In this document: positions 27,201-42,200 of the stretch, piece after piece
Layout of the letters: every line of letters begins with the position of its first letter
Position numbering within the stretch: position 1 is the first letter of the stretch
Assembly (NCBI RefSeq): GCF_019925205.1
Contig: NC_083560.1
Location: forward strand, 148,820,526-148,884,525
Length of the DNA stretch: 64,000 bases
DNA from: Metopolophium dirhodum
Lineage: Eukaryota; Arthropoda; Insecta; Hemiptera; Aphididae
Reading direction: 5' to 3'
Notes under the pieces: model-generated
What the model was told of the DNA's origin: nothing
What the model saw: the letters and a program-made list of their open reading frames with translations, nothing else
Database searches by the model: none
Position numbers and translations under genes: made by a program

Positions 27201-27360
27201 ATATAATTTGTTGACGAATAAGACTTCAGACAATTGCAAATACATTGAGCACCTATGGATAGATAAGTTGTACCCAATATTAGAATTTAGAACTCAATTA
27301 TTACATTAATATTAACATTTTTCATTAATGGGGTACATCATTTCAAATTAAAAAAAAAAA
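20640..27360. repeat. ~6.7-kb block duplicated at 30,205-36,925
   Basis: Offset about 9,564-9,566 (61 monomers). Shared rare markers are the ACATAAATTC box (21,062 and 30,626), AAAAAAGTACATT (24,059 and 33,625), GTTTATGTTAAC (25,423 and 34,989), GACCTGAAGTCAATTGCG (26,909 and 36,474) and TTATTACATTAATATTAAC (27,298 and 36,865). At the left edge, TAATGGGGGACATC sequences near 20,590 face unrelated types. At the right edge, an 11-A tract followed by TTTGCTGACG faces a 10-A tract followed by TTTGTTGACGAAAAAGAC. Confidence 0.78.
26909..26926. other. Lineage marker GACCTGAAGTCAATTGCG
   Basis: The usual GACTTAAGTC core is altered to GACCTGAAGTC and is accompanied by TTAGACACC in the tail. Copies near 26,909, 36,474, 41,653 and 45,571 trace the same ancestral segment through three block duplications. 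Confidence 0.75.
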
Positions 27361-27751
27361 ACATAATTTGCTGACGAATAACACTTCAGAGAATTGCAAA
27401 TACTTTTATCCACGATACATAAACTAGATGATCAGAAAACTAGAATTTAGAACTCAATATTAACGCTTATATGAACATTTTTTGGTCTTGGGGTACATCA
27501 TTTCAAATTAAAAAAGTACATTATATGTTGATGAAAAAGACTTCTGACAATTGCAAATACATTGAGCACCTATAAATAGATTAGATGAACCCAAAACTAT
27601 AAACTAGAAATCAATAATTACGTTAATATTAAAGTTATTCATTAATGGGGGACATCATTTCAAATTAAATAAAAACATAATATGTTGAAGAATAAGACTT
27701 TAGTCAATTGCAAATACATTATTCACCTATAGATAGATTAGTTGTACGCAA

Positions 27752-30700
27752 AACTAGAATTAAGAAGTCAATAAATACGTTGATATTAACATTTTCATTG
27801 TTGGGGTACATCATTTCAAATTAAAAAAATATATTATTTGTTGACGACTAAGACTTCAGACAATTGCAAATACATTGAGCACCTATGAATAGATTAGTTG
27901 AACCCAAAACTAGAATTTAGAACTCAATTATTACGTTTATATTAACATTTTTCATTAATGGGGTACATCATTTCAAATTAAAAAAAAACATAATTTGTTG
28001 ACGAATAATACTTCAGACAATTGCAAATACATTTATCCACTATACATAAATTAGATGATCAGAAAACTAGAAATTAGAATTCAATATTAAGCCTTAAATA
28101 AACATTTTTTAATCTCGGGGTACATAATTTCAAATTTATAAAAAACATAATTAGTTGATGAATAAGACTTAAGTCAATTGCAAATACATTAGTCACCTAT
28201 GGATAGATTAGTTGTACGCAAAACTGGAATTTAGAAGTCAATAAATACGTTGATATTAACATTTTCATTGTTGGGGTACATCATTTCAAATTAAAAAAAT
28301 ATATAATTTGTTGACGAATAAGACTTCAGACAGTTGCAGATACATTTTTCAACTATAGATAAACTAGTTGATCTGCGAACTAGAATTTAAAACTCAAATA
28401 TAAGGCTTATATTAACATTTTTCATTATTGGGGTAAATCATTTTAAATTAAAAAAAAACATAATTTGTTGACGAATAGTACTTCAGAAAATTGCAAATAC
28501 ATTTATCCACTATACATAAACTAGATGATCAGAAAACTAGTATTTAGAACATAATATTAACGCTTATATGAAAATTTTTTGTCTTGGGGTACATAATTTC
28601 AAATTTATAAAAAACATAATTAGTTGATGAATAAGACTTCAGACAGTTGCAGATACATTTTTCAACTATAGATAAACTAATTGATCTGAACACTAGAATT
28701 TAGAAGTCATTAATTACGTTAATATTAACAATTTCATTGTTGAGGTACATATTTCAAATTAAAAAAAAAACATAATATGTTAATGAATAAGACTTCAGAC
28801 AATTGCAAATACATTGAGAACCTAAAGATAGATTAGTTGAACCCAAAACTACGTTTAAGAACTCAATTATTACGTTTATATTAACATTTTTCATTCATGG
28901 GGTACATCATTTCAAATTAAAAAAAAAAACATAATTTGCTGACGAATAACACTTCAGAGAATTGCAAATACTTTTATCCACGATACATAAACTAGATGAT
29001 CAGAAAACTAGAATTTAGAACTCAATATTAACGCTTATATGAACATTTTTTGGTCTTGGGGTACATCATTTCAAATTAAAAAAATACATTATATGTTGAT
29101 GAAAAAGACTTCTGACAATTGCAAATACATTGAGCACCTATAAATAGATTAGATGAACCCAAAACTATAAACTAGAAATCAATAATTACGTTAATATTAA
29201 CGTTATTCATTAATGGGGGACATCATTTCAAATTAAATAAAAACATAATATGTTGAAGAATAAGACTTTAGTCAATTGCAAATACATTATTCACCTATAG
29301 AGAGATTAGTTGTACGCAAAACTATAAACTAGAAATCAATAATTACGTTAATATTAACGTTATTCATTAATGGGGGACATCATTTCAAATTAAATAAAAA
29401 CATAATATGTTGAAGAATAAGACTTTAGTCAATTGCGAATAAATTAGTCACCTATAGATAGATTAGTTGTACGCAAAACTAGAATTAAGAAGTCAATAAA
29501 TACGTTGATATTAACATTTTCATTGTTGGGGTACATCATTTCAAATTAAAAAAATATATAATTTGTTGACGACTAAGACTCCAGACAATTGCAAATACAT
29601 TGAGCACCTATGGATAGATTAGTTGAACCCAAAACTAGAATTTAGAACTCAATTATTACGTTTATATTAACATTTTCATTAATGGGGTACATCATTTCAA
29701 ATTAAAAAAAAACATAATTTGTTGACGAATAAGACTTCAGAAAATTGCAAATACATTTATCCACTATACATAAATTAGATGATCAGAAAACTAGAATTTA
29801 GAACTCAATATTAAGCCTTATATGAACATTTTTTAGTCTCGGGGTACATAATTTCAAATTTATAAAAAACATAATTAGTTGATGAATAAGACTTTAGTCA
29901 ATTGCAAATACATTAGTCACCTATAGATAGATTAGTTAAACCCAAAACTAGATTTTAGAACTCAATTATTACGTTGATATTAACATTTTCATTGTTGGGG
30001 TACATCATTTCAAATTAAAAAAATACATTATATGTTGATGAAAAAGACTTCAGACAATTGCAAATACATTGAGCACCTATATATAGATTAGATGAACCCA
30101 AAACTAGAATTTAGAAATCAATAATTACGTTTATATTAACGTTATTCATTGTCGGGGTACATAATTTCAAATTTATAAAAAACATAATTAGTTGATGAAT
30201 TAGACTTAAGTCAATTGCGAATAAATTAGTCACCTATAGATAGATTAGTTGTACGCAAAACTAGAATTAAGAAGTCAATAAATACGTTGATATTAACATT
30301 TTCATTGTTGGGGTACATCATTTCAAATTAAAAAAATATATAATTTGTTGACGACTAAGACTCCAGACAATTGCAAATACATTGAGCACCTATGGATAGA
30401 TTAGTTGAACCCAAAACTAGAATTTAGAACTCAATTATTACGTTTATATTAACATTTTCATTAATGGGGTACATCATTTCAAATTAAAAAAAAACATAAT
30501 TTGTTGACGAATAATACTTCAGAAAATTGCAAATACATTTATCCACTATACATAAATTAGATGATCAGAAAACTAGAAATTAGAATTCAATATTAAGCCT
30601 TAAATAAACATTTTTTAATCTCGGGGTACATAAATTCAAATTTATAAAAAACATAATTAGTTGATGAATAAGACTTCAGACAGTTGCAGATACATTTTTC

Positions 30701-33700
30701 AACTATAGATAAACTAATTGATCTGAACACTAGAATTTAGAAGTCATTAATTACGTTAATATTAACAATTTCATTGTTGAGGTACATATTTCAAATTAAA
30801 AAAAAAACATAATATGTTAATGAATAAGACTTCAGACAATTGCAAATACATTGAGAACCTAAAGATAGATTAGTTGAACCCAAAACTAGGTTTAAGAACT
30901 CAATTATTACGTTTATATTAACATTTTTCATTAATGGGGTACATCATTTCAAATTAAAAAAAAAACATAATTTGCTGACGAATAACACTTCAGAGAATTG
31001 CAAATACTTTTATCCACGATACATAAACTAGATGATCAGAAAACTAGAATTTAGAACTCAATATTAACGCTTATATGAACATTTTTTGGTCTTGGGGTAC
31101 ATCATTTCAAATTAAAAAAATACATTATATGTTGATGAAAAAGACTTCTGACAATTGCAAATACATTGAGCACCTATAAATAGATTAGATGAACCCAAAA
31201 CTATAAACTAGAAATCAATAATTACGTTAATATTAAAGTTATTCATTAATGGGGGACATCATTTCAAATTAAATAAAAACATAATATGTTGAAGAATAAG
31301 ACTTTAGTCAATTGCAAATACATTATTCACCTATAGATAGATTAGTTGTACGCAAAACTAGAATTTAGAAATCAATAATTACGTTAATATTAACGTTATT
31401 CATTGTTGGGGTACATAATTTCAAATTAAAAAAATACATTATATGTTGATGAAAAAGACTTCAGACAATTGCAAATACATTGAGCACCTATGGATAGATT
31501 AGTTGAACCCAAAACTAGAATTTAGAACTCAATTATTACGTTTATATTAACATTTTTCATTATTGGGGTAAATCATTTTAAATAAAAAAAAACATAATTT
31601 GTTGACGAAAAAGACTTCAGAAAATTGCAAATACATTTATCCACTATACATAAATTAGATGATCAGAAAACTAGAATTTAGAATTCAATATTAAGCCTTA
31701 TATGAACATTTTTTAATCTCGGGGTACATAATTTCAAATTTATAAAAAACATAATTAGTTGATGAATAAGACTTTAGTCAATTGCAAATACATTAGTCAC
31801 CTATGGATAGATTAGTTGTACGCAAAACTAGAATTAAGAAGTCATTTAATACGTTAATATAAACATTATCATTGTTGGGGTACATCATTTCAAATTAAAA
31901 AAAAACATAATATGTTGACGAATAAGACTTCAGACAGTTGCAGATACATTTTTCAACTATAGATAAACTAGATGATCTGAACACTAGAATTTAGAGGTCA
32001 TTAATTACGTTGATATTAACATTTTCATTGTTGGGGTACATCATTTCAAATTAAAAAAAATATATAATTTGTTGACGAATAAGACTTCAGACAATTGCAA
32101 ATACATTGAGCACCTATGGATAGATTAGTTGAACCCAAAACTAGAATTTAGAACTCAATTATTACGTTTATATTAACATTTTTCATTAATGGGGTACATC
32201 ATTTCAAATTAAAAAAAAACATAATTTGTTGACGAATAAGACTTCAGAAAATTGCAAATACATTTATCCACTATACATAAATTAGATGATCAGAAAACTA
32301 GAATTTAGAACTCAATATTAAGCCTTATATGAACATTTTTTAGTCTCGGGGTACATAATTTCAAATTTATAAAAAACATAATTAGTTGATGAATAAGACT
32401 TTAGTCAATTGCAAATACATTAGTCACCTATAGATAGATTAGTTAAACCCAAAACTAGATTTTAGAACTCAATTATTACGTTGATATTAACATTTTCATT
32501 GTTGGGGTACATCATTTCAAATTAAAAAAATACATTATATGTTGATGAAAAAGACTTCAGACAATTGCAAATACATTGAGCACCTATATATAGATTAGAT
32601 GAACCCAAAACTAGAATTTAGAAATCAATAATTACGTTTATATTAACGTTATTCATTGTCGGGGTACATAATTTCAAATTTATAAAAAACATAATTAGTT
32701 GATGAATTAGACTTAAGTCAATTGCGAATAAATTAGTCACCTATAGATAGATTAGTTGTACGCAAAACTGGAATTTAGAAGTCAATAAATACGTTGATAT
32801 TAACATTTTCATTGTTGGGGTACATCATTTCAAATTAAAAAAATATATAATTTGTTGACGAATAAGACTTCAGACAGTTGCAGATACATTTTTCAACTAT
32901 AGATAAACTAGTTGATCTGCGAACTAGAATTTAAAACTCAAATATAAGGCTTATATTAACATTTTTCATTATTGGGGTAAATCATTTTAAATTAAAAAAA
33001 AACATAATTTGTTGACGAATAGTACTTCAGAAAATTGCAAATACATTTATCCACTATACATAAACTAGATGATCAGAAAACTAGAATTTAGAACATAATA
33101 TTAACGCTTATATGAAAATTTTTAGTCTTGGGGTACATAATTTCAAATTTATAAAAAACATAATTAGTTGATGAATAAGACTTCAGACAGTTGCAGATAC
33201 ATTTTTCAACTATAGATAAACTAATTGATCTGAACACTAGAATTTAGAAGTCATTAATTACGTTAATATTAACAATTTCATTGTTGAGGTACATATTTCA
33301 AATTAAAAAAAAAACATAATATGTTAATGAATAAGACTTCAGACAATTGCAAATACATTGAGAACCTAAAGATAGATTAGTTGAACCCAAAACTAGGTTT
33401 AAGAACTCAATTATTACGTTTATATTAACATTTTTCATTAATGGGGTACATCATTTCAAATTAAAAAAAAAAACATAATTTGCTGACGAATAACACTTCA
33501 GAGAATTGCAAATACTTTTATCCACGATACATAAACTAGATGATCAGAAAACTAGAATTTAGAACTCAATATTAACGCTTATATGAACATTTTTTGGTCT
33601 TGGGGTACATCATTTCAAATTAAAAAAGTACATTATATGTTGATGAAAAAGACTTCTGACAATTGCAAATACATTGAGCACCTATAAATAGATTAGATGA

Positions 33701-33860
33701 ACCCAAAACTATAAACTAGAAATCAATAATTACGTTAATATTAAAGTTATTCATTAATGGGGGACATCATTTCAAATTAAATAAAAACATAATATGTTGA
33801 AGAATAAGACTTTAGTCAATTGCAAATACATTATTCACCTATAGATAGATTAGTTGTACG
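27752..33860. repeat. ~6.1-kb block, copy of 14,423-20,530
   Basis: Offset 13,329-13,331 (85 monomers). Shared markers are CATTCATGGGG (15,566 and 28,892), AGAGAGATTAG (15,970 and 29,299), the ACATAAATTC box (17,298 and 30,626) and AAAAAAGTACATT (20,294 and 33,625). From 30,205 the same bases also match 20,640 onward, because the 24-monomer units at 17.3 and 21.1 kb are themselves copies of each other. The stretch is therefore a nested duplicate. Confidence 0.72.
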
Positions 33861-36800
33861 CAAAACTAGAATTTAGAAATCAATAATTACGTTAATATTA
33901 ACGTTATTCATTGTTGGGGTACATAATTTCAAATTAAAAAAATACATTATATGTTGATGAAAAAGACTTCAGACAATTGCAAATACATTGAGCACCTATG
34001 GATAGATTAGTTGAACCCAAAACTAGAATTTAGAACTCAATTATTACGTTTATATTAACATTTTTCATTATTGGGGTAAATCATTTTAAATAAAAAAAAA
34101 CATAATTTGTTGACGAAAAAGACTTCAGAAAATTGCAAATACATTTATCCACTATACATAAATTAGATGATCAGAAAACTAGAATTTAGAATTCAATATT
34201 AAGCCTTATATGAACATTTTTTAATCTCGGGGTACATAATTTCAAATTTATAAAAAACATAATTAGTTGATGAATAAGACTTTAGTCAATTGCAAATACA
34301 TTAGTCACCTATGGATAGATTAGTTGTACGCAAAACTAGAATTAAGAAGTCATTTAATACGTTAATATTAACATTATCATTGTTGGGGTACATCATTTCA
34401 AATTAAAAAAAAAACATAATATGTTGACGAATAAGACTTCAGACAGTTGCAGATACATTTTTCAACTATAGATAAACTAGATGATCTGAACACTAGAATT
34501 TAGAGGTCATTAATTACGTTGATATTAACATTTTCATTGTTGGGGTACATCATTTCAAATTAAAAAAAATATATAATTTGTTGACGAATAAGACTTCAGA
34601 CAATTGCAAATACATTGAGCACCTATGGATAGATAAGTTGTACCCAATATTAAAATTTAGAACTCAATTATTACGTTTATATTAACATTTTTCATTAATG
34701 GGGTACATCATTTCAAATTAAAAAAAAACATAATTTGTTGACGAATAAGACTTCAGAAAATTGCAAATACATTTATCCACTATACATAAATTAGATGATC
34801 AGAAAACTAGAATTTAGAACTCAATATTAAGCTTTATATGAACATTTTTTAGTCTCGGGGTACATAATTTCAAATTTATAAAAAACATAATTAGTTGATG
34901 AATAAGACTTTAGTCAATTGCAAATACATTAGTCACCTATAGATAGATTAGTTAAACCCAAAACTAGATTTTAGAACTCAATTATTACGTTTATGTTAAC
35001 ATTTTTCATTAATGGGGTACATCATTTCAAATTAAAAAAAAAACATAATTTGTTGACGAATAACACTTCAGACAATTGCAAATACATTTATCCACTATAC
35101 ATAAACTAGATGATCAGAAAACTAGAATTTAGAACTTAATATTAACGCTTATATGAACATTTTTTAGTCTTGGTGGTACATAATTTCAAATTTATAAAAA
35201 ACATAATTAGTTGATGAATAAGACTTCAGTCAATTGCAAATACATTAGTCACCTATAGATAGATTAGTTAAACCCAAAACTAGATTTTAGAACTCAATTA
35301 TTACGTTGATATTAATATTTTCATTGTTGGGGTACATCATTTCAAATTAAAAAAATACATTTTATGTTGATGAAAAAGACTTCAGACAATTGCAAATACA
35401 TTGAGCACCTATATATAGATTAGATGAACCCAAAACTAGAATTTAGAAATCAATAATTACGTTAATATTAACGTTATTCATTGTCGGGGTACATAATTTC
35501 AAATTTATAAAAAACATAATTAGTTGATGAATTAGACTTAAGTCAATTGCGAATAAATTAGTCACCTATAGATAGATTAGTTGTACGCAAAACTAGAATT
35601 AAGAAGTCAATAAATACGTTGATATTAACATTTTCATTGTTGGGGTACATCATTTCAAATTAAAAAAATATATTATTTGTTGACGACTAAGACTTCAGAC
35701 AATTGCAAATACATTGAGCACCTATGAATAGATTAGTTGAACCCAAAACTAGAATTTAGAACTCAATTATTACGTTTATATTAACATTTTTCATTAATGG
35801 GGTACATCATTTCAAATTAAAAAAAAACATAATTTGTTGACGAATAATACTTCAGACAATTGCAAATACATTTATCCACTATACATAAATTAGATGATCA
35901 GAAAACTAGAAATTAGAATTCAATATTAAGCCTTAAATAAACATTTTTTAATCTCGGGGTACATAATTTCAAATTTATAAAAAACATAATTAGTTGATGA
36001 ATAAGACTTAAGTCAATTGCAAATACATTAGTCACCTATGGATAGATTAGTTGTACGCAAAACTGGAATTTAGAAGTCAATAAATACGTTGATATTAACA
36101 TTTTCATTGTTGGGGTACATCATTTCAAATTAAAAAAATATATAATTTGTTGACGAATAAGACTTCAGACAGTTGCAGATACATTTTTCAACTATAGATA
36201 AACTAGTTGATCTGCGAACTAGAATTTAAAACTCAAATATAAGGCTTATATTAACATTTTTCATTATTGGGGTAAATCATTTTAAATTAAAAAAAAACAT
36301 AATTTGTTGACGAATAGTACTTCAGAAAATTGCAAATACATTTATCCACTATACATAAACTAGATGATCAGAAAACTAGTATTTAGAACATAATATTAAC
36401 GCTTATATGAAAATTTTTAGTCTTGGGGTACATAATTTCAAATTTATAAAAAACATAATTAGTTGATGAATAAGACCTGAAGTCAATTGCGAATAAATTA
36501 GACACCTATAAATAGATTAGTTGTACGCAAAACTAGAATTAAGAAGTCATTAAATACGTTAATATTAACATTATCATTGTTGGGGTACATCATTTCAAAT
36601 TAAAAAAAAACATAATATGTTGACGAATAAGACTTCAGACAGTTGCAGATACATTTTTCAACTATAGATAAACTAGATGATCTGAACACTAGAATTTAGA
36701 GGTCATTAATTACGTTGATATTAACATTTTCATTGTTGGGGTACATCATTTCAAATTAAAAAAATATATAATTTGTTGACGAATAAGACTTCAGACAATT

Positions 36801-36925
36801 GCAAATACATTGAGCACCTATGGATAGATAAGTTGTACCCAATATTAGAATTTAGAACTCAATTATTACATTAATATTAACATTTTTCATTAATGGGGTA
36901 CATCATTTCAAATTAAAAAAAAAAC
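30205..36925. repeat. ~6.7-kb block, second copy of 20,640-27,360
   Basis: Near-identical to 20,640-27,360 over about 43 monomers, with an offset of about 9,565. I noted only scattered changes, such as one fewer A in an AAAAAAATATATAATTTG tract near 36,760 compared with 27,195. Such low divergence in non-coding DNA implies either recent duplication or continuing conversion. Confidence 0.76.
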
Positions 36926-39240
36926 ATAATTTGTTGACGAAAAAGACTTCAGACAGTTGCAGATACATTTTTCAACTATAGATAAACTAATTGATCTGAA
37001 CACTAGAATTTAGAAGTCATTAATTACGTTAATATTAACAATTTCATTGTTGAGGTACATATTTCAAATTAAAAAAAAAACATAATATGTTAATGAATAA
37101 GACTTCAGACAATTGCAAATACATTGAGAACCTAAAGATAGATTAGTTGAACCCAAAACTAGGTTTAAGAACTCAATTATTACGTTTATATTAACATTTT
37201 TCATTAATGGGGTACATCATTTCAAATTAAAAAAAAAAAACATAATTTGCTGACGAATAACACTTCAGAGAATTGCAAATACTTTTATCCACGATACATA
37301 AACTAGATGATCAGAAAACTAGAATTTAGAACTCAATATTAACGCTTATATGAACATTTTTTGGTCTTGGGGTACATCATTTCAAATTAAAAAAATACAT
37401 TATATGTTGATGAAAAAGACTTCTGACAATTGCAAATACATTAGTCACCTATAGATAGATTAGTTAAACCCAAAACTAGATTTTAGAACTCAATTATTAC
37501 GTTTATATTAACATTTTTCATTAATGGGGTACATCATTTCAAATTAAAAAAAAAAACATAATTTGTTGACGAATAACACTTCAGACAATTGCAAATACAT
37601 TTATCCACTATACATAAACTAGATGATCAGAAAACTAGAATTTAGAACTTAATATTAACGCTTATATGAACATTTTTTAGTCTTGGGGTACATAATTTCA
37701 AATATATTAAAAACATAATTAGTTGATGAATAAGACTTCAGACAGTTGCAGATACATTTTTCAACTATAGATAAACTAATTGATCTGAACACTAGAATTT
37801 AGAAGTCATTAATTACGTTATATTAACAATTTCATTGTTGAGGTACATATTTCAAATTAAAAAAAAAACATAATATTTTAATCAATAAGACTTCAGACAA
37901 TTGCAAATACATTGAGTACCTATAAATAGATTAGATGAACCCAAAACTAGAATTTAGAAATCAATAATTTCGTTAATATTAACGTTATTCATTGTTGGGG
38001 TACATAATTTCAAATTTATAAAAAACATAATTAGTTGATGAATTAGACTTAAGTCAATTGCGAATAAATTAGTCACCTATAGATTGATTAGTTGTACGCA
38101 AAACTAGAATTTAGAACTCAATATTAACGCTAATATGAACATTTTTTGGTCTTGGGGTACATCATTTCAAATTAAAAAAATACAATATATGTAGATGAAA
38201 AAGACTTCAGACAATTGCAAATACATTGAGTACCTATAAATAGATTAGATGAACCCAAAACTAGAATTTAGAACTCAATTATTACGTTTATATTAACATT
38301 TTTCATTATTGGGGTAAATCATTTTAAATTAAAAAAAAACATAATTTGTTGACGAAATAGACTTCAGACAATTGCAAATACATTTATCCACTATACATAA
38401 ATTAGATGATCAGAAAACTAGAATTTAGAATTCAATAATAAGCCTTATATGAACATTTTATAATCTCGGGGTACATAATTTCAAATTTATAATAAACATA
38501 ATTAGTTGATGAATAAGACTTTAGTCAATTGCAAATACATTAGTCACCTATGGATAGATTAGTTGTACGCAAAACTAGAATTAAGAAGTCATTAAATACG
38601 TTGATATTAACATTATCATTGTTGGGGTACATCATTTCAAATTAAAAAAAAACATAATATGTTGACGAATAAGACTTCAGACAGTTGCAGATACATTTAT
38701 CCACTATACATAAACTAGATGATCAGAAAACTAGAATTTAGAACTCAATATTAAGCCTTATATGAACATTTTTTAGTCTCGGGGTACATAATTTCAAATT
38801 TATAAAAAACATAATTAGTTGATGAATAAGACTTTAGTCAATTGCAAATACATTAGTCACCTATAGATAGATTAGTTAAACCCAAAACTAGATTTTAGAA
38901 CTCAATTATTACGTTTATATTAACATTTTTCATTAATGGGGTACATCATTTCAAATTAAAAAAAAAAACATAATTTGTTGACGAATAACACTTCAGACAA
39001 TTGCAAATACATTTATCCACTATACATAAACTAGATGATCAGAAAACTAGAATTTAGAACTTAATATTAACGTTTATATGAACATTTTTTAGTCTTGGGG
39101 TACATAATTTCAAATATATAAAAAACATAATTAGTTGATGAATAAGACTTCAGACAGTTGCAGATACATTTTTCAACTATAGATAAACTAATTGATCTGA
39201 ACACTAGAATTTAGAAGTCATTAATTACGTTATATTAACA
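34083..39240. repeat. ~5.2-kb block duplicated at 43,180-48,335
   Basis: Offset about 9,096-9,097 (58 monomers). Shared markers are the HindIII-type site (34,829 and 43,925), GTTTATGTTAAC (34,989 and 44,086), GACCTGAAGTC (36,474 and 45,571) and a hybrid tail following CTGACAATTGC (37,443 and 46,540). The match ends where ACGTTATATTAACAATTT near 39,228 faces ACGTTAATATTAACAATTT near 48,324. Confidence 0.78.
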
Positions 39241-42200
39241 ATTTCATTGTTGAGGTACATATTTCAAATTAAAAAAAAAACATAATTTTTTAATCAATAA
39301 GACTTCAGACAATTGCAAATACATTGAGTACCTATAAATAGATTAGATGAACCCAAAACTAGAATTTAGAAATCAATAATTTCGTTAATATTAACGTTAT
39401 TCATTGTTGGGGTACATTATTTCAAATTTATAAAAAACATAATTAGTTGATGAATTAGACTTAAGTCAATTGCGAATAAATTAGTCACCTATAGATAGAT
39501 TAGTTGTACGCAAAACTAGAATTAAGAAGTCAATAAATACGTTGTTATTAACATTTTCATTGTTCGGGTACATCATTTCAAATTAAAAAAAAAACATAAT
39601 ATATTGACGAATAAGACTTCAGACAGTTGCAGATACATTTTTCAACTACAGATAAACTAGTTGATCTGCGAACTAGAATTTAAAACTCAAATATAAGGCT
39701 TATATTAACATTTTTCATTATTGGGGTAAATCATTTTAAATTAAAAAAAAACATAATTTGTTGACGAAAAAGACTTCAGAAAATTGCAAACAAATTTATT
39801 AACTATACATAAACTAGATGATCAGAAAACTAGAATTTAGAACATAATATTAACGCTTATATGAAAATATTTAGTCTTGGGGTACATAATTTCAAATTTA
39901 TAAAAAACATAATTAGTTGATGAATAAGACTTCAGACAGTTGCAGATACATTTTTCAACTATAGATAAACAAATTGATCTGAACACTAGAATTTAGAAGT
40001 CATTAATGACGTTAATATTAACAATTTCATTGTTGAGGTACATATTTCAAATTAAAAAAAAAACATAATATGTTAATGAATAAGACTTCAGACAATTGCA
40101 AATACATTGAGAACCTAAAGATAGATTAGTTGAACCCAAAACTAGGTTTAAGAACTCAATTATTACGTTTATATTAACATTTTTCATTAATGGGGTACAT
40201 CATTTCAAATTAAAAAAAAAACATAATTTGTTGACGAATAACACTTCAGAGAATTGCAAATACTTTTATCCACGATACATAAACTAGATGATCAGAAAAC
40301 TAGAATTTAGAACTCAATATTAACGCTTATATGAACATTTTTTGGTCTTGGGGTACATCATTTCAAATTAAAAAAGTACATTATATGTTGATGAAAAAGA
40401 CTTCTGACAATTGCAAATACATTGAGCACCTATAAATAGATTAGATGAACCCAAAACTATAAACTAGAAATCAATAATTACGTTAATATTAAAGTTATTC
40501 ATTAATGGGGGACATCATTTCAAATTAAATAAAAACATAATATGTTGAAGAATAAGACTTTAGTCAATTGCAAATACATTATTCACCTATAGATAGATTA
40601 GTTGTACGCAAAACTAGAATTTAGAAATCAATAATTACGTTAATATTAACGTTATTCATTGTTGGGGGTACATAATTTCAAATTAAAAAAATACATTATA
40701 TGTTGATGAAAAAGACTTCAGACAATTGCAAATACATTGAGCACCTATGGATAGATTAGTTGAACCCAAAACTAGAATTTAGAACTCAATTATTACGTTT
40801 ATATTAACATTTTTCATTATTGGGGTAAATCATTTTAAATAAAAAAAAACATAATTTGTTGACGAAAAAGACTTCAGAAAATTGCAAATACATTTATCCA
40901 CTATACATAAATTAGATGATCAGAAAACTAGAATTTAGAATTCAATATTAAGCCTTATATGAACATTTTTTAATCTCGGGGTACATAATTTCAAATTTAT
41001 AAAAAACATAATTAGTTGATGAATAAGACTTTAGTCAATTGCAAATACATTAGTCACCTATGGATAGATTAGTTGTACGCAAAACTAGAATTAAGAAGTC
41101 ATTTAATACGTTAATATTAACATTATCATTGTTGGGGTACATCATTTCAAATTAAAAAAAAACATAATATGTTGACGAATAAGACTTCAGACAGTTGCAG
41201 ATACATTTTTCAACTATAGATAAACTAGATGATCTGAACACTAGAATTTAGAGGTCATTAATTACGTTGATATTAACATTTTCATTGTTGGGGTACATCA
41301 TTTCAAATTAAAAAAAATATATAATTTGTTGACGAATAAGACTTCAGACAATTGCAAATACATTGAGCACCTATGGATAGATTAGTTGAACCCAAAACTA
41401 GAATTTAGAACTCAATTATTACGTTTATATTAACATTTTTCATTAATGGGGTACATCATTTCAAATTAAAAAAAAACATAATTTGTTGACGAATAATACT
41501 TCAGACAATTGCAAATACATTTATCCACTATACATAAACTAGATGATCAGAAAACTAGTATTTAGAACATAATATTAACGCTTATATGAAAATTTTTAGT
41601 CTTGGGGTACATAATTTCAAATTTATAAAAAACATAATTAGTTGATGAATAAGACCTGAAGTCAATTGCGAATAAATTAGACACCTATAAATAGATTAGT
41701 TGTACGCAAAACTAGAATTAAGAAGTCATTAAATACGTTAATATTAACATTATCATTGTTGGGGTACATCATTTCAAATTAAAAAAAAACATAATATGTT
41801 GACGAATAAGACTTCAGACAGTTGCAGATACATTTTTCAACTATAGATAAACTAGATGATCTGAACACTAGAATTTAGAGGTCATTAATTACGTTGATAT
41901 TAACATTTTCATTGTTGGGGGTACATCATTTCAAATTAAAAAAATATATAATTTGTTGACGAATAAGACTTCAGACAATTGCAAATACATTGAGCACCTA
42001 TGGATAGATAAGTTGTACCCAATATTAGAATTTAGAACTCAATTATTACATTAATATTAACATTTTTCATTAATGGGGTACATCATTAAAAAACATAATT
42101 TTTTAATCAATAAGACTTCAGACAATTGCAAATACATTGAGTACCTATAAATAGATTAGATGAACCCAAAACTAGAATTTAGAAATCAATAATTTCGTTA

